Shown here: piece by piece, positions 1 to 5,581 of the stretch
How the letters are laid out: each line of letters starts with the position of its first letter
Numbering within the stretch: position 1 is the stretch's first letter
NCBI GenBank assembly: GCA_014859805.1
Contig: JACUTN010000029.1
Coordinates: 1 to 9,868 of the forward strand
Length of the DNA stretch: 9,868 bases
Reading direction: 5' to 3'
DNA from: Candidatus Bathyarchaeota archaeon
Lineage (GTDB): Archaea; Thermoproteota; Bathyarchaeia; Bathyarchaeales; Bathycorpusculaceae
Position numbers and translations under genes: made by a program
The notes under the pieces: model-generated
Database searches by the model: none
What the model saw: only the letters and a program-made list of their open reading frames with translations
Told to the model about the DNA's origin: nothing

Positions 1-345
1 GATTGGTATGTGAAGAAAGGCTATAGGGGTGTAATTCTTGAAGGAACAGGTCTGGGTCATGTCGGCAGATATATTTTTGAAGCCATAAGAAATGCTGTAG
101 AGCATAATGTTGTAGTAGGTATGACTTCTCAGTGCATTTGGGGCCGAGTAGACATGAACGTTTATGATCAAGGCCGCGATTTGCTGGCTTTAGGCGTAAC
201 CCCATTGGAAGACATGCTTCCAGAAACAGCCACCGTCAAGTTGATGTGGATTTTCGGACAAACTCGCGACATAGAAGAAGCTAAAAGACTGTTGAAAACG
301 AACATTGTTGGTGAGATTTCACCTAGAACTCTTGCCGAAGAATGA
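1..345 (+). CDS. gatD: Glu-tRNA(Gln) amidotransferase subunit D, C-terminal part (partial)
   Basis: The gene runs in from the left edge: the frame is open from base 1 (Asp-Trp-Tyr-Val...) to the TGA at 343-345, so the GTG at 10 is an internal codon. About 114 residues are visible, roughly the last quarter of a protein usually near 420-440 residues. The stretch VILEGTGLGHVG, followed by MTSQCIWGRVDMNVYDQGRDLLALGV, is the C-terminal half of an L-asparaginase-like domain as found in GatD. GatD is the glutaminase subunit: it releases ammonia from an amide donor for GatE, which converts Glu-tRNA(Gln) to Gln-tRNA(Gln) in archaea. The catalytic Thr residues lie upstream, outside the window. The gatE start follows within 30 nt, so the two are co-transcribed. 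A plain type I asparaginase is the alternative, but the gatE neighbour settles it. Confidence 0.95.
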   Translation, partial: DWYVKKGYRGVILEGTGLGHVGRYIFEAIRNAVEHNVVVGMTSQCIWGRVDMNVYDQGRDLLALGVTPLEDMLPETATVKLMWIFGQTRDIEEAKRLLKTNIVGEISPRTLAEE

Positions 346-373
346 GAATGATTAAAGGGTGAAGCATTTGGAA

Positions 374-2272
374 ATGGATTATCAGAAAATCGGGTTGAAA
401 GTCGGCTTAGAAATCCATCAGCAATTGGACACTTCTGCAAAGTTATTCTGCAATTGCAAACCAGAACTCTTCAAGGAAGAGCCAGAAATAACGTTTCTAC
501 GTAGGCTTCGGCCAACGCAAAGCGAGTTGGGGCAAATAGATCCAGCGGCTTACTTTGAATTTCAGAAAGGAGTGAAAATTCTCTACGAGGCAAACAGGGC
601 GACTTCGTGCCTTGTTGAAATGGATGAAGAACCGCCGCATCCGTTAAACATGGAAGCAGTTGAAACAACCTTGACAGCGGCATTAATGATAGATGCTGAG
701 CCTGTTGACGAAATCCATGTGATGCGCAAAACAGTTATAGACGGCTCGAACACCACGGGCTTCCAAAGAACATGTGTGATAGCCCTAAATGGAGAAGTCA
801 AAGTTGGAGAAAAAACTGTTCCAATTCAGCACGTAAGTCTGGAAGAGGATGCCGCAAGAAAAACGGGTGGAGAAGGCAACATAATACGTTATCGCATAGA
901 TCGGTTAGGCATACCTTTAATTGAGGTTGCAACGGCGCCAGTCATAAAGTCACCTAAAGAAGCAAAAGAAGTTGCGTTGGCAATAGGAAGGGTTTTGAGA
1001 GCTACTGGAAAAGTAAGAAGGGGCTTAGGCACAATTCGTCAAGACATAAACATATCTATTCCAAACGGCGCGCTTATAGAAATTAAGGGAGTTCAAGAAC
1101 TTGAACTGCTCCCGCTTGTTGTAAAGTATGAAGTTCAACGCCAATTGAAACTTATGAAAATAAGTGAAGAGTTAAGAGCAAGAGAAGTAAAGGAAGAGCA
1201 TATTAAAGAAGAATTCATCGACGTGACAACTGTTTTTAAACAAACAAAATGCAAGGTCCTACGCAAAGCCATAGACAAGAAACAACAGATCCTAGCCGTG
1301 AAACTTCCAAAATTCAATGGCTTCCTTAAACAGGAATTGATGCTGAGTTTTCGCTTGGGAACAGAGATGTCAGACAGAGCACGTTTCTGGGGAAGAGTTG
1401 GCGGCATATTCCACACAGACGAACTGCCAGCCTACGGGATAACAAAAGAAGAAGTGGAAAAATTAAGAGAGGCTCTTGAAGTTGACGATCAAGACGCTGT
1501 GGTATTTGTAGCAGACAACCCAGAAAACGCCAAAGATGCCTTAAAAGCGGTTGTAGAGAGAGCACGAGAAGCCATAAAGGGTGTGCCGCCAGAAACGCGA
1601 GCACCAAAACCTGATGGAACAACACGTTACATGAGACCTAGACCTGGAGCAGCAAGAATGTATCCTGAAACAGATATTCCTCCGATACACATAACAGAAG
1701 ATTACATAAGAAAAATTAGTTCGCAATTGCCCGAGATGCCTGAACAAAAACTGGAACGTTTAATGAAAGAGCATAGGCTGAATCAAAAATTGGCTAGGCA
1801 AGTTTTAGATTCCGAATACAGTGAACTGTTCGAATCTATCATGAAACAGGGCAAAGTCTCACCGACAACTGTAGCTGCGTTTTTAACTGAAACACTAAAG
1901 GCTTTAAAACGCGACGGTGTTCAAGTTGATAAGGTTTCTGAAAGCCAGATTCGAGAAATTTTCAATGAAATAAGTGCTGGAGAATTGACGAAAGAGGCTA
2001 TACCAGACGTAACTGTTTGGTTGTCAAGTCACGAGAACAAAAATGTTCGGGAGGCGATCAAGAGCCTAGGTTTGAAGACTATTTCTGAAAATGAGCTTAG
2101 AGCGTTTGTTGAAAAGGTTATTGAAGATAACAGAAGCTTGATTCGAGAACGTGGTGAAAATAGTTTCGGCGTTTTCATGGGCATCATTATGAAGGAACTG
2201 CGAGGCAAAGTGGATGCTGCCTTAGTTAGCAGAGTGCTAAGAGAAAAACTGAAGGAATTCGTGAGGGTTTGA
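374..2272 (+). CDS. gatE: Glu-tRNA(Gln) amidotransferase subunit E
   Basis: This is the kinase/transamidase subunit of the archaeal GatDE complex. It phosphorylates the Glu of Glu-tRNA(Gln) and then amidates it. The product is about 632 residues, normal for GatE. The GatB/GatE core opens with GLKVGLEIHQQLDT (residues 7-20), contains DEEPPHPLN (84-92) and RIDRLGIPLIEVATAP, and ends near YPETDIPPI (430-438). A GAD-type insertion, shared with bacterial AspRS, fills roughly 273-405. A YqeY-like tRNA-binding tail occupies roughly 480-632 (FGVFMGIIMKELRGKVDAAL near the end). I chose ATG 374 because GGTGA at 358-362 lies 11 nt upstream and family proteins begin close to this point. An in-frame GTG at 359 would add five residues but has no clear ribosome site. 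The gene is intact and follows gatD directly. Confidence 0.96.
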   Translation: MDYQKIGLKVGLEIHQQLDTSAKLFCNCKPELFKEEPEITFLRRLRPTQSELGQIDPAAYFEFQKGVKILYEANRATSCLVEMDEEPPHPLNMEAVETTLTAALMIDAEPVDEIHVMRKTVIDGSNTTGFQRTCVIALNGEVKVGEKTVPIQHVSLEEDAARKTGGEGNIIRYRIDRLGIPLIEVATAPVIKSPKEAKEVALAIGRVLRATGKVRRGLGTIRQDINISIPNGALIEIKGVQELELLPLVVKYEVQRQLKLMKISEELRAREVKEEHIKEEFIDVTTVFKQTKCKVLRKAIDKKQQILAVKLPKFNGFLKQELMLSFRLGTEMSDRARFWGRVGGIFHTDELPAYGITKEEVEKLREALEVDDQDAVVFVADNPENAKDALKAVVERAREAIKGVPPETRAPKPDGTTRYMRPRPGAARMYPETDIPPIHITEDYIRKISSQLPEMPEQKLERLMKEHRLNQKLARQVLDSEYSELFESIMKQGKVSPTTVAAFLTETLKALKRDGVQVDKVSESQIREIFNEISAGELTKEAIPDVTVWLSSHENKNVREAIKSLGLKTISENELRAFVEKVIEDNRSLIRERGENSFGVFMGIIMKELRGKVDAALVSRVLREKLKEFVRV

Positions 2273-2275
2273 AGA

Positions 2276-2443
2276 ATGGCAAAGAAAAAAGTTCGAACGA
2301 CCGACACAATCACGCTGCCATGTGGTTGTATATATCAAGATAAAGGATGGTTATTAGTATGCATTCATGAATGTAACTACCATAAGCGAAAACGCACAGC
2401 AAAACGCCCATACAGGTCTAAAGCCGAATGTGTAAGACCGTGA
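2276..2443 (+). CDS. Small Cys-rich basic protein, possible zinc binder (55 aa)
   Basis: This short ORF starts with ATG three nt after the gatE stop and ends at TGA 2441-2443. I do not recognise it. The product has 55 residues and is rich in Lys and Arg at both ends. Its Cys/His pattern is C16-G-C18, then C29-I-H31-E-C33, H36 and C52. The paired CGC and CIHEC motifs could form a compact zinc site. GAGGG in the last gatE codons (2262-2266) could serve as ribosome site, so translation would be coupled to gatE. Position, basic charge and Cys pairs suggest a nucleic-acid-binding miniprotein, perhaps linked to tRNA metabolism, but the function is inference. The tight spacing and the spaced cysteines argue against a chance ORF. 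The 3' end faces the winged-helix gene at 2534. Confidence 0.6.
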   Translation: MAKKKVRTTDTITLPCGCIYQDKGWLLVCIHECNYHKRKRTAKRPYRSKAECVRP

Positions 2444-2460
2444 AGAATACTTTTCCTGCA

Positions 2461-2475
2461 CGGATAAGATATCCG
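2461..2475 (+). terminator. Small hairpin after the gatDE operon
   Basis: CGGATA (2461-2466) and TATCCG (2470-2475) form a perfect 6-bp stem with a 3-nt loop, 18 nt past the small Cys-rich ORF. T-rich sequence follows (CTCTTT, then GTTTGTT). It is a plausible 3' end for the gatDE transcript, but the T-runs are short. Confidence 0.35.
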
Positions 2476-2498
2476 AGTCTCTTTCGCGTGTTTGTTAG

Positions 2499-2504
2499 AA
2501 AAAA
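2499..2504 (-). terminator. T6 run downstream of the winged-helix gene
   Basis: On the minus strand, six consecutive T lie about 30 nt after the stop of the winged-helix gene, in the context CCCTCTTTTTTCTAAC. This is the usual archaeal T-run type of termination signal. It lies in the same convergent gap as the gatDE hairpin. Confidence 0.5.
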
Positions 2505-2533
2505 GAGGGAAGTTGTGTCTGCATGTTCAAATT

Positions 2534-2800
2534 TCAAGTGGGCAGCACGCTACGTATTAGCCGTGAAGAGTCAAACTCCTCTATCAAGTCCAATCCTTTA
2601 TCTGTGGTGTGAAGCAAAGTATCATGCTCTTTAATAAAACCACGGGCTTTCAGAAATTTGATATACCTAGTGAATTGTTCGTAGCTTAAAGAAACCGAGT
2701 TGAGTACGTGTGTTTTTCTGATGCCATTCTTTGCAGCTTTCAGAATGGTTACAGAAATGACCAATGATCCCCTTCTCCTGGATGGAAAAGTTGAATTCAT
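2534..2800 (-). CDS. Winged-helix transcriptional regulator, HTH_45-like (88 aa)
   Basis: This is a single-domain DNA-binding protein. After RRRGSLVISVTILKAA (an amphipathic first helix, about 8-23) come NGIRKTHVLNSVSLSYEQFT (helix-turn-helix, about 25-44), YIKFLKARGFI (recognition helix region) and LLHTTDKGLDLIEEF (wing and last helix). This order, with TTDKG just before the final helix, is typical of the small archaeal winged-helix families assigned to HTH_45/PF14947. Such proteins act as local transcription factors, and the targets cannot be told from the sequence. The start is ATG 2798-2800. A strong GA-rich element (AGGAGAAGGGGA) lies inside the gene just before an internal TTG, but starting there would remove the first helix, so I keep the ATG. 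The gene converges on the gatDE operon and is followed by a T-run terminator. Confidence 0.8.
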   Translation of the reverse strand: MNSTFPSRRRGSLVISVTILKAAKNGIRKTHVLNSVSLSYEQFTRYIKFLKARGFIKEHDTLLHTTDKGLDLIEEFDSSRLIRSVLPT

Positions 2801-2849
2801 AACTCATCCAATAATATATAGATGTATCTTCTAGAAAATAAATCTACCT

Positions 2850-2857
2850 TTTTTATA
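2850..2857 (-). promoter_or_regulatory. Candidate TATA box for the winged-helix gene
   Basis: On the minus strand this reads TATAAAAA within ACACGTATAAAAAAGG. A start about 26 nt downstream, near 2827, would leave a leader of roughly 27 nt before ATG 2800. A second AT-rich element (CTATATATTAT, 2811-2821) is too close to the ATG to be the TATA box for that start. Confidence 0.4.
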
Positions 2858-2997
2858 CGTGTCAGTTTTGCAGTCAGTCAGGATTGGTAGATTGACCTGT
2901 TATAAGAGAAGTTTTCCACACGTAGGTTTTCGGTTTCCCCTGTAGAGATTAATGCATAAAAAAATTTGTAGAGGTACACCTAATATTTTGTTGAAAG

Positions 2998-3003
2998 AAA
3001 AAA
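2998..3003 (-). terminator. T6 run downstream of Alba
   Basis: The minus strand reads CGCTTTTTTCTTTC about 43 nt after the Alba stop, a typical archaeal T-run termination signal. A second T7 run follows on the same strand near 2958-2964. The remainder of 2858-3045 holds no ORF or structure I can support. Confidence 0.5.
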
Positions 3004-3045
3004 GCGAGGTATTCGCCGACTGTTACTTTGTTTCGCGATGTTTTC

Positions 3046-3333
3046 CTACTCTTTTGTAAGTTTAATTTCCATCGTTGAAACCATTCTTGATCTGTTTTCA
3101 CCTTCTCTCGCTGGCATTTCTTCTGTTCCTATGGAGATGTTGCTCACTTTCAAGTCTTTGATGAAGCGGTTTCTAGTTATTTCAGCTACGTCAACAGCCG
3201 TTGTTATTGCTCGTCCTCGGGCTTTCAAGGTTATGTCTTTAGCGTTGGATGCCGATAGACTTGTGATGATTGCCAGAACATAGTTCATTGGTGGTTTGCT
3301 TCCGATGAAAACAATTCCTGATTTTTCCGCCAT
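3046..3333 (-). CDS. albA: Alba (Sac10b) chromatin protein
   Basis: Alba is an abundant dimeric archaeal chromatin protein that coats DNA and also binds RNA. The product has 95 residues, the normal size. Family signatures are IVFIGSKPPMNYVLA (7-21), LKARGRAITTAVDVAEITRNRF (36-57) and a C-terminal SRMVSTMEIKL strand. Compared with Sulfolobus Alba from memory, Lys17 is kept as K13, but Lys16, the known acetylation site, is Ser12 here. Phe60, used in dimer-dimer contacts, corresponds to F57. The start is ATG 3331-3333: GGAGTGAT lies just upstream on the minus strand, and another ATG 7 nt earlier is out of frame. The gene appears monocistronic and is followed by a T-run. The identification is secure; whether another Alba copy exists elsewhere cannot be seen here. 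Confidence 0.96.
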   Translation of the reverse strand: MAEKSGIVFIGSKPPMNYVLAIITSLSASNAKDITLKARGRAITTAVDVAEITRNRFIKDLKVSNISIGTEEMPAREGENRSRMVSTMEIKLTKE

Positions 3334-3367
3334 TTTCCATCACTCCTTTTATTGTTGATTGCAGTCT

Positions 3368-3414
3368 GTAACGTTACTGTGTTCTGTTTCGATCTTCAAC
3401 AGCACAACGTTACT
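3368..3414. repeat. AACGTTACT repeat pair upstream of Alba
   Basis: AACGTTACT occurs at 3370-3378 and again at 3406-3414, 36 bp apart. The first copy lies within a perfect 10-bp palindrome, GTAACGTTAC (3368-3377). CTGTAAC also occurs twice, at 3365-3371 and 3418-3424. The cluster lies 35-90 bp before the Alba start, between it and a TATA-like element (minus strand ATTTATAAG, near 3436-3444). It could be an operator or part of the mRNA leader. The role is inference. Confidence 0.4.
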
Positions 3415-3551
3415 ATTCTGTAACACTCAAACTCCCTTATAAATGCAACTAGACAACGGAGCACCTTGAGGACGTCTCTTCTATCGAAGTTTTCGTTAAA
3501 GCTTTTTTGTCCTTCAATCCTGTCGATTCTCCGCAACCCACAAGTGTGCAT
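3396..3551 (-). CDS. Doubtful small ORF, 51 aa, possible leaderless start
   Basis: This minus-strand ORF begins at ATG 3549-3551 and ends at TGA 3396-3398. I do not recognise it. The product starts MHTCGLRRIDRIEGQKSF, contains a helix-prone DVLKVLRCLVAFIREFE and ends in Cys-Cys. In its favour, a TATA-like element (minus strand TAATATATAG, 3573-3582) lies about 26 nt upstream of the ATG, which would give a leaderless mRNA like the one inferred for the neighbouring parvulin. Against it are the lack of any known domain, many Cys residues, and a short reading frame that could arise by chance. The frame also extends upstream to a GTG at 3597-3599 (67 codons). It fills an otherwise empty stretch between Alba and the parvulin. 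It may instead be a non-coding transcript or nothing. Confidence 0.22.
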   Translation of the reverse strand: MHTCGLRRIDRIEGQKSFNENFDRRDVLKVLRCLVAFIREFECYRIVTLCC

Positions 3552-3572
3552 GATCACCGTGTCACAATTAGC

Positions 3573-3582
3573 TCTATATATT
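3573..3582 (-). promoter_or_regulatory. TATA-like element between parvulin and Alba
   Basis: The minus strand reads TTAATATATAGAG here. A start about 26 nt downstream falls near 3552, next to an ATG at 3551, so it may drive the doubtful 51-codon ORF or a long Alba leader. It is also AT-rich by chance in this region, so support is modest. Confidence 0.35.
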
Positions 3583-3622
3583 AACGAGTGCCTAACCACG
3601 ATTGCCTAAAGGAGAATTCAGG

Positions 3623-3898
3623 CTACTCAAGCCTCTTTATTATATGGTACCCATACTTCGTTTTTACAATTGGCGAAATCTGTCCTTTCTGAAGCGTGAA
3701 AGCGGCTCTCTCGAATTCCTTCACCATTTTTCCTCTACTGAATGTTCCGAGGTCTCCGCCATGTTTTCCGGAGGGGCAGAGTGAAACTTCCTTGGCAATG
3801 TTTGCGAACTTTTCTCCTTTCTTCAACCGTTGCAGAACCGCGTTTGCCTCTTTCTCAGTCTTTACAAGGATATGGGCGCAATGAACTTTGTTTGGCAT
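3623..3898 (-). CDS. Single-domain parvulin peptidyl-prolyl isomerase (PpiC type)
   Basis: The 91-residue product is a complete minimal parvulin that catalyses cis-trans isomerisation of peptidyl-prolyl bonds, helping folding in the cytosol. Visible signatures, in order: CAHILVKTEKEANAVLQRL (7-25), FANIAKEVSLCPSGKHGGDLG (31-51), FSRGKMVKEFERAAFTL (53-69) and a closing YGYHIIKRLE. There is no signal peptide and no second domain, so it is the cytoplasmic stand-alone form known from some mesophilic archaea rather than a membrane foldase such as PrsA. The start is ATG 3896-3898. No ribosome site precedes it, and a TATA box sits about 26 nt upstream, so the mRNA is probably leaderless. It is divergent from the GIY-YIG gene. 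Confidence 0.93.
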   Translation of the reverse strand: MPNKVHCAHILVKTEKEANAVLQRLKKGEKFANIAKEVSLCPSGKHGGDLGTFSRGKMVKEFERAAFTLQKGQISPIVKTKYGYHIIKRLE

Positions 3899-3920
3899 AA
3901 AGAGTGATTACATCAATTCG

Positions 3921-3928
3921 TTTATAAC
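3921..3928 (-). promoter_or_regulatory. TATA box of the parvulin gene
   Basis: The minus strand reads GTTATAAA, centred about 26 nt before the parvulin ATG (3898). The transcript should therefore begin at or next to the start codon. The lack of any GGAGG/GGTGA-like element between them fits leaderless translation. Confidence 0.55.
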
Positions 3929-4017
3929 AGTTACTTTATTTACATACAGCATGTGCTAGGTAAGTCTCTTTAAGATAGAGTGGTGAGGTTTGTTCATTAA
4001 CTGTGAGTTGATGATGA

Positions 4018-4260
4018 ATGCCCTATTACGTTTACATCCTTCTTTGTAAAGACGGTAGCTACTACACTGGACACGCTAAAAACGTGAAACATCGCCTTGA
4101 ACAACACAAAAAAGGTCAGGGCGCTAGATACACGAGGATGCACAAGCCTGCGAAAACAGTGTACGTAGAAGAGTTCAACAGCCGAAGCGATGCCATGAAA
4201 AGAGAACGAGAGATTAAATCGTTCAGCCACAGCAAGAAGCAACGGCTGGTAAACGTCTGA
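4018..4260 (+). CDS. GIY-YIG nuclease-domain protein (UvrC/YhbQ-like, 80 aa)
   Basis: This is a stand-alone GIY-YIG domain of the small YhbQ-like type. The GIY-like motif is YVY (4-6) and the YIG-like motif is YTG (16-18). They are followed by R26 and H30 in VKHRLEQHKKG, which fit the conserved Arg helix. RYTRMHKPAKTVYVEEF comes next, then the acidic/basic helix MKREREIKSF (60-69), where Glu63 or Glu65 would be the metal ligand. The family cleaves or nicks DNA, but the cellular role of the single-domain members is not settled. The start is ATG 4018: an in-frame TGA (4015-4017) directly precedes it, so nothing longer is possible. Ribosome site and promoter are weak. The gene stands alone, divergent from parvulin and convergent with the zinc-ribbon gene. 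Confidence 0.9.
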   Translation: MPYYVYILLCKDGSYYTGHAKNVKHRLEQHKKGQGARYTRMHKPAKTVYVEEFNSRSDAMKREREIKSFSHSKKQRLVNV

Positions 4261-4321
4261 TAATACAAATTTTATCAACGCGTTAGTATCCCTCCGTAAT
4301 TTAGACGCGCGCTAGAGTGTT

Positions 4322-4951
4322 TCATTTGTAATCTTTTAATGCGATCACTGCTTCTGGCAGCAACTTTAGGTTTTCACCACAGTAAGGACATACTTTGAAT
4401 TCGGGCAGTATTGGTTTTCCGCACATCGGACATTTATCCGGATGTTTGACGTTTTCTTCAAACTTTTTGAATCCCCTTTTTAGGCGGCTTAGCTCAGTCT
4501 TCAGTTTCTCGACGTTCTCCGTTAATGGTTGAATTTCTTTAACTTCTGTTCTCACGTTGTACGTCATGTCCTTAACTTGTGCCAAAAGCGTATTGTTCAT
4601 TTCCACCGTTTCATTCATTGCGTCGAGCAACTCGCTTTTTTCATCTAACACCTGAGTCTCAACGGCGCCTTGTTTTCTAGCGTCTGAGAGTATTTTGTTC
4701 AGAAAGGTTTCCACAGGATTTTCAAAAGCTATTGCGCACGTGATTCCCCAGAGAATGAAGGTTATGATGGCGCTCACCCAAAAATACGTGTTAGGCATTA
4801 TAGCCTGTAGTTTCTCGTTTATGAACGGGTATAGTTGAAAAAGCTTGATTTGGCTGTTGAAAACCAGTACAGAAATTGCATCAATTAAGTGCATGAGTGC
4901 TACGAAAGTTAGGCTGCTGAAAAACCATACGCCAATTCCTTTTTTAGCCAA
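4322..4951 (-). CDS. Two-TM protein with coiled coil and C-terminal zinc ribbon
   Basis: I do not recognise a named family. The 209-residue product has two hydrophobic segments, about 9-31 (WFFSSLTFVALMHLIDAISV) and 54-76 (NTYFWVSAIITFILWGITCA), joined by a short loop. A long charged helical stretch follows (about 95-168, heptad-like EKSELLDAM, TENVEKLKTELSRLKRGF). The protein ends in a zinc ribbon, C174-PMC177 ... C188-PYC191. If the short loop is outside, the coiled coil and ribbon are cytoplasmic. This plan suggests a membrane-anchored scaffold or signalling adaptor, which is inference. The start is TTG 4949-4951, supported by GAGGAA 6 nt upstream (4957-4962 on the complementary strand); the first ATG would cut off half of TM1. 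It is divergent from the winged-helix paralogue cluster and shares a promoter region with it. Confidence 0.8.
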   Translation of the reverse strand: MAKKGIGVWFFSSLTFVALMHLIDAISVLVFNSQIKLFQLYPFINEKLQAIMPNTYFWVSAIITFILWGITCAIAFENPVETFLNKILSDARKQGAVETQVLDEKSELLDAMNETVEMNNTLLAQVKDMTYNVRTEVKEIQPLTENVEKLKTELSRLKRGFKKFEENVKHPDKCPMCGKPILPEFKVCPYCGENLKLLPEAVIALKDYK

Positions 4952-4982
4952 GCGTATTCCTCGTTGCGGGCTTTACAATTAC

Positions 4983-4991
4983 ATATTATAT
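4983..4991 (-). promoter_or_regulatory. TATA box of the zinc-ribbon membrane protein gene
   Basis: The minus strand reads ATATAATAT, centred about 36 nt before the TTG start. Transcription near 4961 would leave a leader of about 10 nt that just includes the GAGGAA ribosome site. Confidence 0.5.
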
Positions 4992-5006
4992 CGTGACATT
5001 TAATAT

Positions 5007-5081
5007 GATATTCCCAAATCGGAATATGTCGGGATACGTAAATCCTAAAAGGGGTTAGTGCTTCTTATATTTCGGGATAAG
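5007..5081. promoter_or_regulatory. Repeated TCGGRATANG element and inverted repeat in a divergent promoter
   Basis: Three plus-strand copies of a ten-base element are visible: TCGGAATATG (5019-5028), TCGGGATACG (5029-5038, directly adjacent) and TCGGGATAAG (5072-5081). A related copy on the minus strand (TTGGGAATAT, 5017-5008) makes ATATTCC-N6-GGAATAT, a 7-bp perfect inverted repeat at 5008-5027. The third copy lies just after the TATA box of the rightward cluster, and the others lie between the two divergent TATA boxes. The arrangement suggests binding sites for a regulator of one or both transcripts. Confidence 0.5.
5065..5072 (+). promoter_or_regulatory. Candidate TATA box of the three-gene cluster
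   Basis: TTATATTT would place the transcript start near 5094, just ahead of the GTG at 5096. It sits between two copies of the TCGGGATA element. The prediction rests on spacing and composition only. Confidence 0.4.
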
Positions 5082-5095
5082 GGTTGGTGAATAGG

Positions 5096-5566
5096 GTGGT
5101 TAAGGGTGTGTTGAAGGGAGTTTTTGCTTTTCGCGTGAGAATGGGGGATTTCGAAGTGGAAATTAATGGAGATCGTGAAGAGGTTTTGAAGACGATCAAG
5201 GAATTGCCGAGCTTGATGGCTGATGTTTACAAGGCTTTTGAGGTTTCTAAGCCTAAGACGACTGCTACGCTTACTGTTAAGACGGCGGGTGCGAAAGAAA
5301 AGGCTGCTGTTGAGAAGTTTCCTAAGGTTTTTCGTGTTAAGAGTTGTGGTGAGGCGGTGTTGAAGGTTCTTGAGACTGATTGGGGGAAGTGGCGTCCGCG
5401 TACTGTTGGTGAGTTGAAGGGGGCTTTGAAGGCTAATGGGTTGCGTTATCCGGGGCGTACTTTGTCTGGGGTTTTGTTGGGGCTTGTGAGGAAGGGGAAG
5501 GTTAGGCGTTGGAAGACCGATGCTGGTTGTGTTTATATTCTTGCTGAGGAAGAAGTTTTGGCTTGA
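5096..5566 (+). CDS. Winged-helix-like protein, paralogue 1 of 3
   Basis: No named family is recognised. The N-terminal module, FRVRMGDFEVEINGDREEVL then TIKELPSLM, has a strand-turn-strand-helix look and matches the start of the next gene's product (KTSFGEIVVEGENPEEILKM). A Lys/Thr-rich linker follows. The C-terminal half reads as a winged helix: AVLKVLETDWG, RTVGELKGALKANGLRY, GRTLSGVLLGLVRKGKV as recognition helix, and RRWKTDAGCVYIL as wing. It is probably a DNA-binding or protein-docking factor; the role is inference. The start is uncertain. GTG 5096 has GGTGA five nt upstream. GTG 5108, with GGGTGG eight nt upstream, would match the N-terminal length of paralogue 2. TTG 5084 is the longest option. 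Codon use is striking: lysine is AAG 19 times and AAA once. Confidence 0.72.
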   Translation: MVKGVLKGVFAFRVRMGDFEVEINGDREEVLKTIKELPSLMADVYKAFEVSKPKTTATLTVKTAGAKEKAAVEKFPKVFRVKSCGEAVLKVLETDWGKWRPRTVGELKGALKANGLRYPGRTLSGVLLGLVRKGKVRRWKTDAGCVYILAEEEVLA

Positions 5567-5581
5567 AAGGGGGAAGGTGAA

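Noticed and set aside
2428..2634. Open frame of 68 codons on the plus strand
   Set aside because: It overlaps the end of the small Cys-rich ORF and the antisense of the winged-helix gene, and its protein has no recognisable feature.
3038..3283. Plus-strand frame of 81 codons opposite Alba
   Set aside because: It is the antisense shadow of a secure Alba gene.
3440..3600. Possible tRNA suggested by TCGATTCTCCGC-like sequence
   Set aside because: The flanking bases do not pair into a T-arm, and no acceptor stem could be formed. No tRNA was found in any intergenic gap.
4000..4020. C/D-box guide RNA suggested by GATGATGA
   Set aside because: The match is part of the GIY-YIG start region, and no D box with suitable spacing or C'/D' pair was seen.
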